Below are positions 24,796 through 33,740 of a stretch of DNA of 64,000 bases, piece after piece. The translations under genes and the position numbers were made by a program. The number at the start of each line of letters is the position of its first letter. Positions within the stretch are counted from its first letter, which is position 1. Location: assembly GCA_037176705.1 (NCBI GenBank), contig CM073885.1:221910290-221974289 (forward strand), read 5' to 3'. The notes under the pieces are model-generated. The model saw nothing but the letters and a program-made list of their open reading frames with translations. It was not told where the DNA came from and ran no database searches. The stretch comes from Molossus alvarezi. Its lineage: Eukaryota > Chordata > Mammalia > Chiroptera > Molossidae.

Positions 24796-25534
24796 TAGAG
24801 GGAATGGTGTCCAGATCTGAAAAGGTGGCCTTAGACTTCAAGGATCAGATAAAGGAACCAAAGAGGATAAGACCTGTTGTGTTTGGAGGGATGTAGTTGG
24901 AGAGATGGTGACTCGAAGAGCAACATGAGAGCATTACCTCATCGGTGACACCTGCAAGCTGGGTGGAAGTTAGAGAGAGAGAGAGGAATTCTGTTGAATA
25001 ATATTTATGGGACTTCTATGTGTATGTATATGTCTATGAACTATCATGCACATTAATTACCATGTTTGATTGTATGATACAGTACAATATTAAATAAATT
25101 ATATAAAGAGAACTTGGGCACACTGAAAATGTTCATATTGCTCTATGATTACATGAGAGATCCTGAGGCGCCGGGGGGTTGAATTGCTTGTCGTGTAGCT
25201 ATTTAAGTGCTTGGGAATGTTGTGGAGGGAATTTTATTATCTTCTTTAAAGCTCAGAATCTAAAACTTCAAACTAAAATTTAGTAAATTGTCAACACCCT
25301 TATTTATTTATATTATACACATTATTAATATTGTCCAAGTGATGACAGATTTTCAGCAAAGCAGAGAAGAAGAAACTACTCACCAACACAGTGGTGTACA
25401 GCTATTTTTAAAGGAACTGTGTCCTTATTACTTCCAAGGAATGAAAACAGTTATCACTTTCTTCATAAAAGAAATAGTAGAGATTCCTAAAACGCTCTCA
25501 TTCTTCACCTTGTGTTCTTGTTTCATTTTTATAG

Positions 25535-25681
25535 CTGTGATTAAGGCTATGCTGGGGCAAGATGTGAGCCAGTTGACTTTTTTCACCTAAGAGGAGACAC
25601 GGGACAGGTTTTGGTGATTTGTTTGACAGCAGTTATGGTGACATTGATCATTCTGGTGGTTAGTGTCTGCACATGCTGTCA
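25535..25681 (+). pseudogene. BTC: Betacellulin exon (EGF C-terminal half and transmembrane helix), with premature stop
   Basis: This 147-base exon has a textbook acceptor (T-rich tract ending TATAG at 25530-25534) and donor (CA then GTAAGTG at 25682). It reads one base, 48 codons and two bases, the same 48-codon length I expect for the betacellulin exon. It contains EGF cysteines five and six (25536 and 25563), the GARCE motif, the juxtamembrane LRGD-GQ-LVICL segment, a hydrophobic membrane helix and the terminal CTCC motif, all diagnostic for betacellulin. The third base triplet (25542-25544) is TAA where the family has Glu. Translation would stop inside the EGF domain, between cysteines five and six, before the membrane anchor. 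Several other substitutions, including two Thr in the membrane helix, suggest relaxed constraint. The intact splice sites and 5-kb intron argue against a processed copy. Alternatives are a sequencing error or a polymorphic null allele. Confidence 0.9.
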
Positions 25682-26250
25682 GTAAGTGTTTTTAATTTAA
25701 TTTTAAGTAAATCTGAGAAACTGTATCTTGCTGACTCTTTTTTCTTCCTTCCCTCCATCATAACTTTTTGCTTTGATTTAAATAAATCACTTTTCCAGAT
25801 TTGCCATCATTTATACTGAAGCATTTATTGATAATAAAACACATGATACATTATAGTTGTCATTTTACTGAGCACAATTATTATAATTTAAAAATCAAAT
25901 TTGTATAACTCTCCTAATTTAAAAAAACAATTATTTAGTCCTAAAGTTAGTCATATTTTATGAGAATTTCTAGGCTAAATAAGACTTTTATTTTCTCAAG
26001 CAATACCATGTCACAATGACTTTAAAGGTAGAAAAAAAATCTTGAAAATTTTAAAATAATAAATTTAACTCACAAAAGATGATCACAGACTTGTGCTTGG
26101 CTTTCACTTTTAATTATATACCACAACTTTGGGATTCAAGAAACACCTTGCTTTTTCTCTGAAACAGAGTGAATTGGTACAAAACGTAAGGTGCCATTTT
26201 TGGAAACTCATTGAATTTGTTATCAGGTCACAACTGTCAGGGAGTATGAT
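25682..26250 (+). other. BTC: BTC intron start downstream of the membrane exon
   Basis: Begins with donor GTAAGTG. A/T-rich. The exon for the basic cytoplasmic tail of betacellulin was not found here nor, by eye, further downstream. Confidence 0.5.
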
Positions 26251-26267
26251 AAAAAGGCAATTTGCTC

Positions 26268-26516
26268 GCCCTGGCCAGTTTGGCTCAGCGGTTAGAGCAT
26301 CGGCCTGCGGTCCGGAGATGCCCGGGTTCAGTTCCCACTAAGGGCACGTACTTCGGTTGCAGTTTGTCCCCGGCCCTGGTTGGTCGTGCGGGTGGCAGCC
26401 ACTCGATGTGTCCCTTCACGTCGATGTTTCTCTCTCTCTCTCCCTTCCTCTCTCTCCCTCCCACTCTATCTGTACAAAAAATGGAAAAATGTCCTCGGGT
26501 GAGGATAAAAAAAAAA
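26268..26516 (+). mobile_element. Bat SINE (body type A, 3' hairpin)
   Basis: A complete copy: head GCCCTGGCCAGTTTGGCTCAG, B box GGGTTCAGTTCC, CT-rich body, then TCCTCGGGTGAGGAT and a poly-A tail. A perfect 17-bp TSD (AAAAAGGCAATTTGCTC) lies at 26251-26267 and 26517-26533. Confidence 0.95.
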
Positions 26517-26664
26517 AAAAAGGCAATTTGCTCAGGTGCTGCCTCACTGTGTGGAGGAGCCAGCGCAGCCTCCTGCACTGTTCTCAGTACTCTGGTTTGT
26601 GGTATAGACCAGAAGAGGGCATCTCACCCTTTCCTTCTTCACAACCTTCAGGGATGAAAGACAC

Positions 26665-26830
26665 AGAGCTCCTGGGAGGCTTTGAATTTGGTCCCAGCTC
26701 TGCCTTTGAGTATCTTTGAGACCTTGAAGAAATGTCTTAACATCTTAAACTTTCAATTTAATTTTCTGTAAAATTAGAGGATTAAGCCAGATAATCTATA
26801 GAATTCCTTCTAGCTATAACTTGAAAGATT
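26665..26830 (+). mobile_element. MIR-like fragment
   Basis: CCCAGCTCTGCCTTTGAG, AGAGGATTAAGCCAGATAAT and GAATTCCTTCTAGCTATAA resemble a MIR/MIR3 copy. Confidence 0.45.
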
Positions 26831-27274
26831 ATTATTATTATTTTTAATTTTACCTTCTTATGGCAAAAAAAGGAGGTTTTTATAATGCAGGTTTGGGACA
26901 AAGCTTCAGTTAAGCAGGCCTGGGAAATGGCCTATTTTATTAATTAATTTTGCATTAAACTTTATGAAATTGAACTGTAGTCCAGATATCTAACACATTT
27001 CTTAATGTATCTGGCAGCTCAATCAACATATCCAAAGGCCCATGTGGTTTTCTTAGGTGTGTCCCCATATTGTACTACTTCTTATGTACATACTAAATAA
27101 CGCTTGTCAGTCTATTTTGTAAAGTGACTTGGCCTGTGTCACATAACTTGCTACCTGGATAGGGCCCTGGTTAATGCAAAACGATGTTAAGAAAGTCCAG
27201 GACATATTTCAGTGCCCATGGCTTTGTATTACCTAAAGGAGAACTTCATTTTAATATATTCTGCTTATACTTTG

Positions 27275-27420
27275 TTATGGATTCATTAAAAAATATTTAT
27301 TGAGTACTTACTAAGTGCCAAATACCTTAGGTGCTGGGGCTACATCAATGAACAAAATGGTTTAAAAAATCTGTGACCTCATGCAGTTTATATTCTAGTA
27401 TATATGATCTTTCACAGCAT
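27275..27420 (-). mobile_element. L2 fragment
   Basis: TATTTATTGAGTACTTACTA, AGTGCCAAATACCTTAGGTG and ATGAACAAAATGG are the reverse of an L2 3' end. Confidence 0.6.
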
Positions 27421-28774
27421 ACAATTTAAACAAAACTTATACAAGTAGTTACTCAGAAGACTTTGTCATCAGACTTTTAACCTGTCCCCCTCTCTTGGAG
27501 AATGGAGCTCAAGATGGACACTCACAGAACTCAGTACATGGCAGATCAGCAGATTGCCCTTGACCCAAAATAATTTACATATTTTAATAATAACTATTAA
27601 GAGCAAAAAAAAAAAAAAAGTCTAGCTATGTTTCTTTGAGGTAAAAATCTTGGTTTATACATATTTTTCTTTTTGCTCTGGTTGATGAATATGGGTGCTG
27701 CGTTTCAGCATCTGTTCTTCTTCATAGAATTCTTCATGCTTCAAAACACTTTTCTGCAAAGGAACCCGTTCCATGTGATCAGCGTTGGCAGCTGAGTGGT
27801 GATGCTGGAACATAATGTGCAATGGTCTATTCTTGCCTGTTTGCTAATGTTACTGTTCCTGGGAATGTGTATCTTATAATAATATCTAGTTGGCACTTCT
27901 GTAAACTCATTCTTCCCCAGGACCTGTCAGCCATTGGTGTTTGAAGCAGTCTGAAATTCTATATTAGGAAGCTAAATGAACTATATAACTTTAAAAACGA
28001 CTTTAGCAATTACATTCAAGAGATAAATTGTTAGGACTATTTCTGCTATTGAAAATTTCAGAATGTGGCTATGTAGGTATGTGTAATTTACAATTAAAGT
28101 CAGTACATGTATTATAAATAAATGTTAACCAAACATACTTTGAAAGACTTTTTCCTTCAAGTTTTATTATTCTTACTCATTTAAGTTATAAAAAACAACA
28201 ACAACAAGACTGTGCAACAGAAGTACTTCAAGATGTATTTTATTTTTTGTCTTCTTCAGTTTATTTAAAAGAAGTGAAACAAAAATTTTTCACAAACACA
28301 GAAGTAAATGTTACTTGCTTGACAAGTACAATTATTCTTATAAGACATTTGCAGGATAAACAATATTTTGAAACTTTGTGATCCAAGCTGGATAACAATT
28401 TGTCATGTATTGGATTTTAGTAAGAAGTGAGAGAGAACCTTTATCTGACTTGCTCTGTAAAATCATTTATGAAATATTGTAATGTGTCAACCAATTTTAA
28501 TAAAACTTTGTTTCTAGCATATTCCTTTTGTTTTAATCTAGGATAATTTCTTTACTCAATGAACTGGAACTAGCAAAACTAAACAAAATCAGTTACACAG
28601 TGTGTTTTGTTTGTTGGTTGGTTTTATTCCTAACATAAATCTAGTCTTGGGTACTGTACAACCACCCTTCTCCTTCCTAACTCCAACTGCACATCAAAGT
28701 ATCTGAACTCTTAACCAAACCAGTGCTCCTGATTATTCTATAAAATGGCATAGGGATGAGGGAACCTTTATTCA
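27421..28774. other. Unassigned, 3'-UTR-like sequence
   Basis: Apart from the short frame at 27655-27813, it holds A/T-rich sequence ending near an AATAAA at about 28499. It could be BTC 3' untranslated sequence by position, but I see no sequence match that proves it. Confidence 0.3.
27655..27813 (-). other. Short unrecognised open frame with protein-like composition
   Basis: 52 codons on the - strand from ATG at 27811-27813 to TAA at 27655-27657. The frame is also open upstream to a TAG near 27850. The product would be acidic/basic mixed, with KHEEFYEEEQMLKR in the middle and EQKEKYV at the end, unlike the biased low-complexity frames around it. I do not recognise it. No clear acceptor, poly-A tail or neighbouring exon supports it, and it may be chance. 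It sits 2 kb beyond the second BTC exon on the opposite strand. Confidence 0.2.
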
Positions 28775-28985
28775 GACAGATCTGGGGTTCAATTCCAGAT
28801 TATGAAGCCCTGGGCAATTTAGTTAACTCCTCTACTATTCTCATCAACAAGGTGAAAATAAATAGTAAATAGTGTGAGCTGAGTGACTTAGATGAGATAA
28901 TGCCAGAGAAAATGTTAAACCAGCACCTGAAATATAAGAACTCTCAAGATAAAATTTCAATTAACGTTAGTTATTATTAGTAAGA
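28775..28985 (+). mobile_element. MIR fragment
   Basis: GGGGTTCAATTCCAGATTAT, CCTGGGCAATTTAGTTAAC and CAGCACCTGAAATATAAG follow the MIR layout. Confidence 0.5.
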
Positions 28986-29469
28986 TCAATAATAAGAGTG
29001 ATGATGATGGTGATGATGACGATCATAATGTTTTCTAATTAGCCTTATGGGAAACAAGGAATTCATTTCTAAGTTAAGTCACTGCACTCATAGAATGAAA
29101 GTTTTCGGTACTTTTAGGGATTCATGATCCCTGTGGAAAGAATGTCTTCCTACTCTTGTCTGAACAAGCACTGTTTAGGTAAAGAATCTCAACTCAGTGA
29201 CAGGCCCTATAAAATTGTCTCATTTCTCTCCCTATATTCTTCCTCTCTGCCTTCCCAACTTCTCCCCTTGAAAGTATAAATGAAAAAATTAAGGGAGAAT
29301 GGATATTGAAAATAATTGAAGTCCTAGTCATTTTTAAGTTATGCTGAGATAAGTTAGCTATTTTTGGAGGTAGAGTTGGACTTCACTACTTGCAGACTCA
29401 ATATCATTGGTTGTATTAGAAATAGCTTAGGTCAGAAACTAAGAATAACCTCTCGTATTTTTTATTCAT

Positions 29470-29590
29470 ACTGTGCTTGCACAGTAAACTTTATTATACC
29501 CATTTACTTGACGATAAACCTAAGGTTCAGGAAGCTTAAGTACCTACCATATCATATTACTAGTAAATCATCGTCATCCGCCTCTTAACT
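29470..29590 (-). mobile_element. MIR fragment
   Basis: ATTATACCCATTTACTTGAC and AAGGTTCAGGAAGCTTAAG fit reverse MIR. Confidence 0.4.
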
Positions 29591-30098
29591 TTGGTATATA
29601 TCTCAGACTTTGAAATAAAATGCGCTGAAATTACATACTTTCCAAATGGAAAAAAACAGAAATTTGTTGTTCTGGATCCTGCCCATTGGCTAAGTAAATG
29701 ATTGCTAAAACTATGTAATTGACAAAGCTTTGAAATATTTTAAAAAGTAAAATACTGAACAGGAATAAAAGGATTGTGTAGCAACCAACTGATTAGTGTT
29801 TTGTTTGCTTTTAAAATTCAACCCTTTCAGCCAAATTTAACAGGCTTAGCTACTTTTTCTTAAATGTAAATATCTGAAAATAGGAGAAAACGACATTGAG
29901 AAAAACACATATTGAGTAAGCAAAATGACAGGCACACTTGCTTAATATCATGCTCTTATTGGGGAGTATTTAACTAGGTGGGATCAAAATTATTTTTCAA
30001 ACCACGAATGATATAATGAGGTAAACAGCCTGGAAAAAATGTGTCTATTCCTGGAGCTTTTACAAATGGTGATGTTTTATACAAATTGACATAATTTT

Positions 30099-30310
30099 TT
30101 AAAAATTTTTTATCCTCACCCGAGGATATTTTTGCATAGAGCGAGAGGGAGAGAGAGAGAAATATCAATGTGAGAGAAACACATTGACTGGCTGCCAGCC
30201 ACATGACCCCAACCAGAGCGGGGACAAACTGCAACCGCGGTACCTGCCCTTAGCAGGAACCGAACCTGGGTCTCTGATGTTCTAATCATTGAGCAAAACC
30301 ACCCAGGGCC
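30099..30310 (-). mobile_element. Bat SINE (body type A)
   Basis: Reverse copy with ATCCTCACCCGAGGAT next to the tail. TSD AAATTGACATAATTTT at 30083-30098 and 30311-30326. Confidence 0.93.
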
Positions 30311-30859
30311 AAATTGACATAATTTTAAAAATATTTTTCTGACAACCAAAATTAACTCCACATTGCTCAAGTCTTTTGCGTTTGATGGGGCTTCATTAAC
30401 TTAAAACCCACCAAGCTGGAATTTGTTGCCAATTAGAAATGCACTAGGCAGATGTTTACCTTCACAATAATTAAGAAATAGTATTTTAAAAAAATTATAG
30501 TGGAGATACCAATGTTAAACCTTTCTAATTCATTGAAAATTACACTTCAATGACAGAATCTTTTTTTATGGTAATATCTTCACCTCATGTGACATCAGTT
30601 ACATGTTTGAAATCAAACTCATTATTTTTTAAAACTATCTTCAGATTCTAATTCAACTTATTAAATATTATTGAATGTTTACAAAGAGCACCCACACAGA
30701 AGTCTTCAAAGTGAATGGAAGGTAGAAAGAAAAAGAGATAGTGAGTTTTTTTCATGTAAGAGAAAAAACATACACAAATAGTGCAAGAACTCAGGATAAA
30801 GAGTAAACTAGACTTAGTCTGTGCACCAAGAGTTTTGTTCTTTGGTAGAGAAGATAGTG

Positions 30860-31071
30860 TCTTACATGTACAAATAATATAGTGCAGGTATAGACTAGGG
30901 ATTGAAAGGATTAAGGAGGACTTCTCAGAAGAGGTGGCATTTATCTAGGCCTGGAAGAATGAGTGGGATGTAACAAGCAAGTATTTGTGAGAAGACATTC
31001 CAAGGTTTAAGCTGAGCTCAAACTAACTTTTCTTGGTGGGTCATTGTCTGTGTCAAGATGCTCAAGATAAC
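30860..31071 (-). mobile_element. L2 fragment
   Basis: AGGAGGACTTCTCAGAAGAG, GGTGGCATTTATCTAGGCC and GACATTCCAAGG follow the reverse L2 consensus. A SINE lies immediately to the right. Confidence 0.55.
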
Positions 31072-31090
31072 CACAGTAGTACATCTTAAA

Positions 31091-31303
31091 AGTTTTTTCT
31101 TTATTGATTTTTAGAGAGAGAGGAAGGGAGAGGGAGAGAGAGATAGAAACAGTCATTAGAGAGAACATTGATTGGCTGCCACCTGCATTCCCCCAACTGG
31201 GGATTTGGCCCACAACCTGGGCATGGGCCCTAACCAGGAATTGAACCGGCAACCTCTTGGTGCATGGGTCAATGCTCAACCACTGAGCCACACTGGCTGG
31301 GCC
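31091..31303 (-). mobile_element. Bat VES-type SINE (body type B)
   Basis: Reverse copy with GA-rich body and head complement GCCCAGCCAGTGTGGCTCAG. Imperfect TSD around 31072-31090 and 31305-31323 (CAGTA..CATCTTAAA). Confidence 0.88.
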
Positions 31304-31422
31304 TCAGTAACCCATCTTAAAGAGGTAGCCAGTAAACCTGTGACCTAGATAGAGCATAGTCATCTCTTTCTTGTCCGGACACTACCTCCCCTAAAAGTAA
31401 ATATTTACTAGACACTCTATAG

Positions 31423-31612
31423 CAATGGGTCTCAACCTGTGGGTCGTGACCCCTTAGGGGTCAAACGACCCTTTCACAGGGGTCACCTAAGACATAACAG
31501 TAGCAAAATTACAGTTATGAAGTAGCAATAAAGATAATTTTATGGTGGGGGTCACAACAACATGAGGAACTGTATTAAAGGGTCTTGGCATTAGGAAGGT
31601 TGAGAACCACTA
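31423..31612 (-). mobile_element. SPIN-like non-autonomous hAT transposon, second copy
   Basis: About 190 bp in the opposite orientation to the copy at 47053. It begins with a mutated terminus (CAATGGGTCTCAACCTGTGG) and ends GGTTGAGAACCACTA. Internally it matches the other copy along its whole length. No 8-bp TSD could be recognised (CTCTATAG before, GGGGTACT after), so the flanks have decayed or the ends are slightly misjudged. Confidence 0.88.
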
Positions 31613-32474
31613 GGGGTACTCATTTAATATCCAAAGAGATTTTAGTGATTCAAGTTAAGAATAGGAAGGGAATAACTTAGATCACACTAAGGTCATCCCA
31701 GTCCTTCAGAGGAACTCCCAGGCCCTAACTCTCTTCTTTTCTACCTCCCCTCTCCAGTCATTCCCCTTCAGGTATGCTCTCTCCTCCTTCTTTCCTGGGA
31801 TCCAAGTCCACTTTCCTAATCAAATCTGAGTCTCCTCAGGTCATTCTGGTGTCTTACAAGTTTAGCGACCGTAGTCATCAAATGCACATGTCTTTTCACA
31901 AAAGGGGTTGTGCTTTGTCTGTGGTCTGCTGGCTTCTTTTCCATCCTGCCCCTAGGCAAGGTGGAGAAAAATGGGTGGTTTCTGCTATTTTCTTATTATG
32001 TATCTAAAGAAGCCAACCTCGCCACTACAAGGATCCATTCTCCTTCATGCTTCTCCAAAAGAAACCTGTGTCCTTATAAGTGAATTTTCACTCTATTTCT
32101 TGAAAACGAATACCTTGGCATTATTATGCTGAGCAAGCATTTCTGCCTCTCACCCTCATCTCCCTAAGTTACATCACAAAGAGTTCTCTCTTAATAGAGA
32201 GCATCTTAGGAAAAAAGAGGGGAAAGTAAGTTTACCCCGCTACAGGGCTGTAGATAATATCCATGTCCCAGGAGGGAAGAGCTAGATATTTACTATTTGT
32301 AAGACTTCTATAGTATGTATTCAGAGATCCAAAAATGTGAAGTAGGGTGAAGAATTCCACTTGACAAAAACAATCATCACATGTATTTGTAAGGGTGGGG
32401 CACATTTGGAGAAGGCTGTATGGAACAATATTACCCAACAAGAAAAAGACACCTAGTCAAAGATTAACATTAAA

Positions 32475-32690
32475 AAAAAAATTTTTTTCTTATTGATTTT
32501 ACAGAGAGGAAGTGAGAAGGGGAGAGAGACAGAAACATTGATGAGTGAGAACACTGATTGGCTGCCTCTTGCAGGCTCCCCACTGGGGATCAGGCCCACA
32601 ACCTGGGCATGTGTCCTGACCGGGAATCGAACCGGCAACCTCTTGATGCATGGGTCAATGCTCAATCACTGAGCCACACTAGCCAGAAGA
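32475..32690 (-). mobile_element. Bat VES-type SINE (body type B)
   Basis: Reverse copy with CTTATTGATTTTACAGAGAG next to the tail and a degraded head end. A possible imperfect TSD (AGATTAACATT / AGAATAACAGT) flanks it. Confidence 0.87.
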
Positions 32691-32829
32691 ATAACAGTTT
32701 TGTATAAATATGTCCCAAATATTGCTGTTTAAGTAGGCATTCTGTATTTTTGTTTGCTAACTCTGACAACCCTAGTTGAAAGAGTGGAGCATGGCAGTCA
32801 AGGGGAATGTATATGAAGATGAGGCTATC

Positions 32830-33740
32830 AGGTGGGGGTAGGACAAGGTAACAGTGTAACTGATATCATGCTAAGAATTGTTGGACTTCACTCAATGGGA
32901 AAGAAAAAAAAATGTTTTGAGCAGGCAAGTGCCATATTTCATTTAAGAAGATAATTCTGCAGACATGAAGGGTAAATGGAAAAACTGAGAAAGATGAAAG
33001 GCAGGAGAAATGATAGGAACTGTAATGGAAGGTAAAAATGTAAAGACTGAAACACTCAGGACATTTTGGTTAAAGAATCAGCATAATTTCATGATTTGTT
33101 GAATTTGGGGATTTGAGAGAGGAATGAGTTAGAGAGGACTGATAGCGCCAAACTGACGACCAGGCAGTGCTTGGTGTGATGAATTGAGATATGGATTGGA
33201 GACAGAAGAATAGGCAGGTGGTGGAGAATTGGGTGAGGTAGTAGAGATAATGACTTTGGTTTAAAAAAACAATGTTTGAACCTAGGGAGCATCTATTGTA
33301 GAGGGTCCAGAAGCAACTGTGAATGTAGACCTGGAATTTGAGAAAAGTCCAGGTCAAGAAAAAGACAAGCCTTGAGCAGGAGAAATACATAATGAAATCA
33401 CTCATTTAAAGATTGTCAAGATTCCTGGCAATGAATTAAAGGGACCAGAGGCTGAGGTCATGAAGAGAAGCTTGTATCTTGATTTGTAGTATTTTAATGT
33501 GCAATAATAATGTTAAGGGTGGAATGGAGAGATAAGGGTAAAACATAGATGCACTTCAAAAAAAATATAGCAGGATTTGACATTAAGTACAGTTGAGAGT
33601 AAATGAGGAAGGGAGGAGATCGAGGTACCTTTGATTCTGTGAGTAAGAAAAACTGGGACACAGAAATGTTGTGGTCATGACAGCAAGAGCAAGGTGAGAT
33701 GGGAGCTGACTTTAGGGAGACAAGACAGGTTCCACTGAAC
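32830..33740 (-). mobile_element. Diverged L2-like sequence
   Basis: A run of purine-rich sequence with reverse-L2 landmarks (GAATTGTTGGACTTCACTC, GAAGGGAGGAGATCGAGG, TAAGTACAGTTGAGAG). Very diverged; extent uncertain. Confidence 0.4.

Larger units (their letters stand above)
20578..25534 (+). other. BTC: BTC intron between the two EGF-domain exons
   Basis: This 4.96-kb interval separates the two betacellulin exons. It starts with a mutated donor (ATAAGT) and ends with a good acceptor. It holds an L2 end, two MIRs, a SINE with perfect TSDs and a TA-flanked DNA transposon, each listed separately. The remaining sequence (20578-21514, 23513-24514, 24798-25530) shows no other coding or RNA feature. 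Confidence 0.8.

Noticed and set aside
25288..25590. 100-codon open frame over the second BTC exon
   Set aside because: It is in a different frame from the betacellulin reading, crosses the splice acceptor and has no recognisable features.
26268..26350. tRNA-gene-like A and B boxes
   Set aside because: They belong to the head of a SINE with TSD and A-tail, as do the other similar heads; not a tRNA gene.
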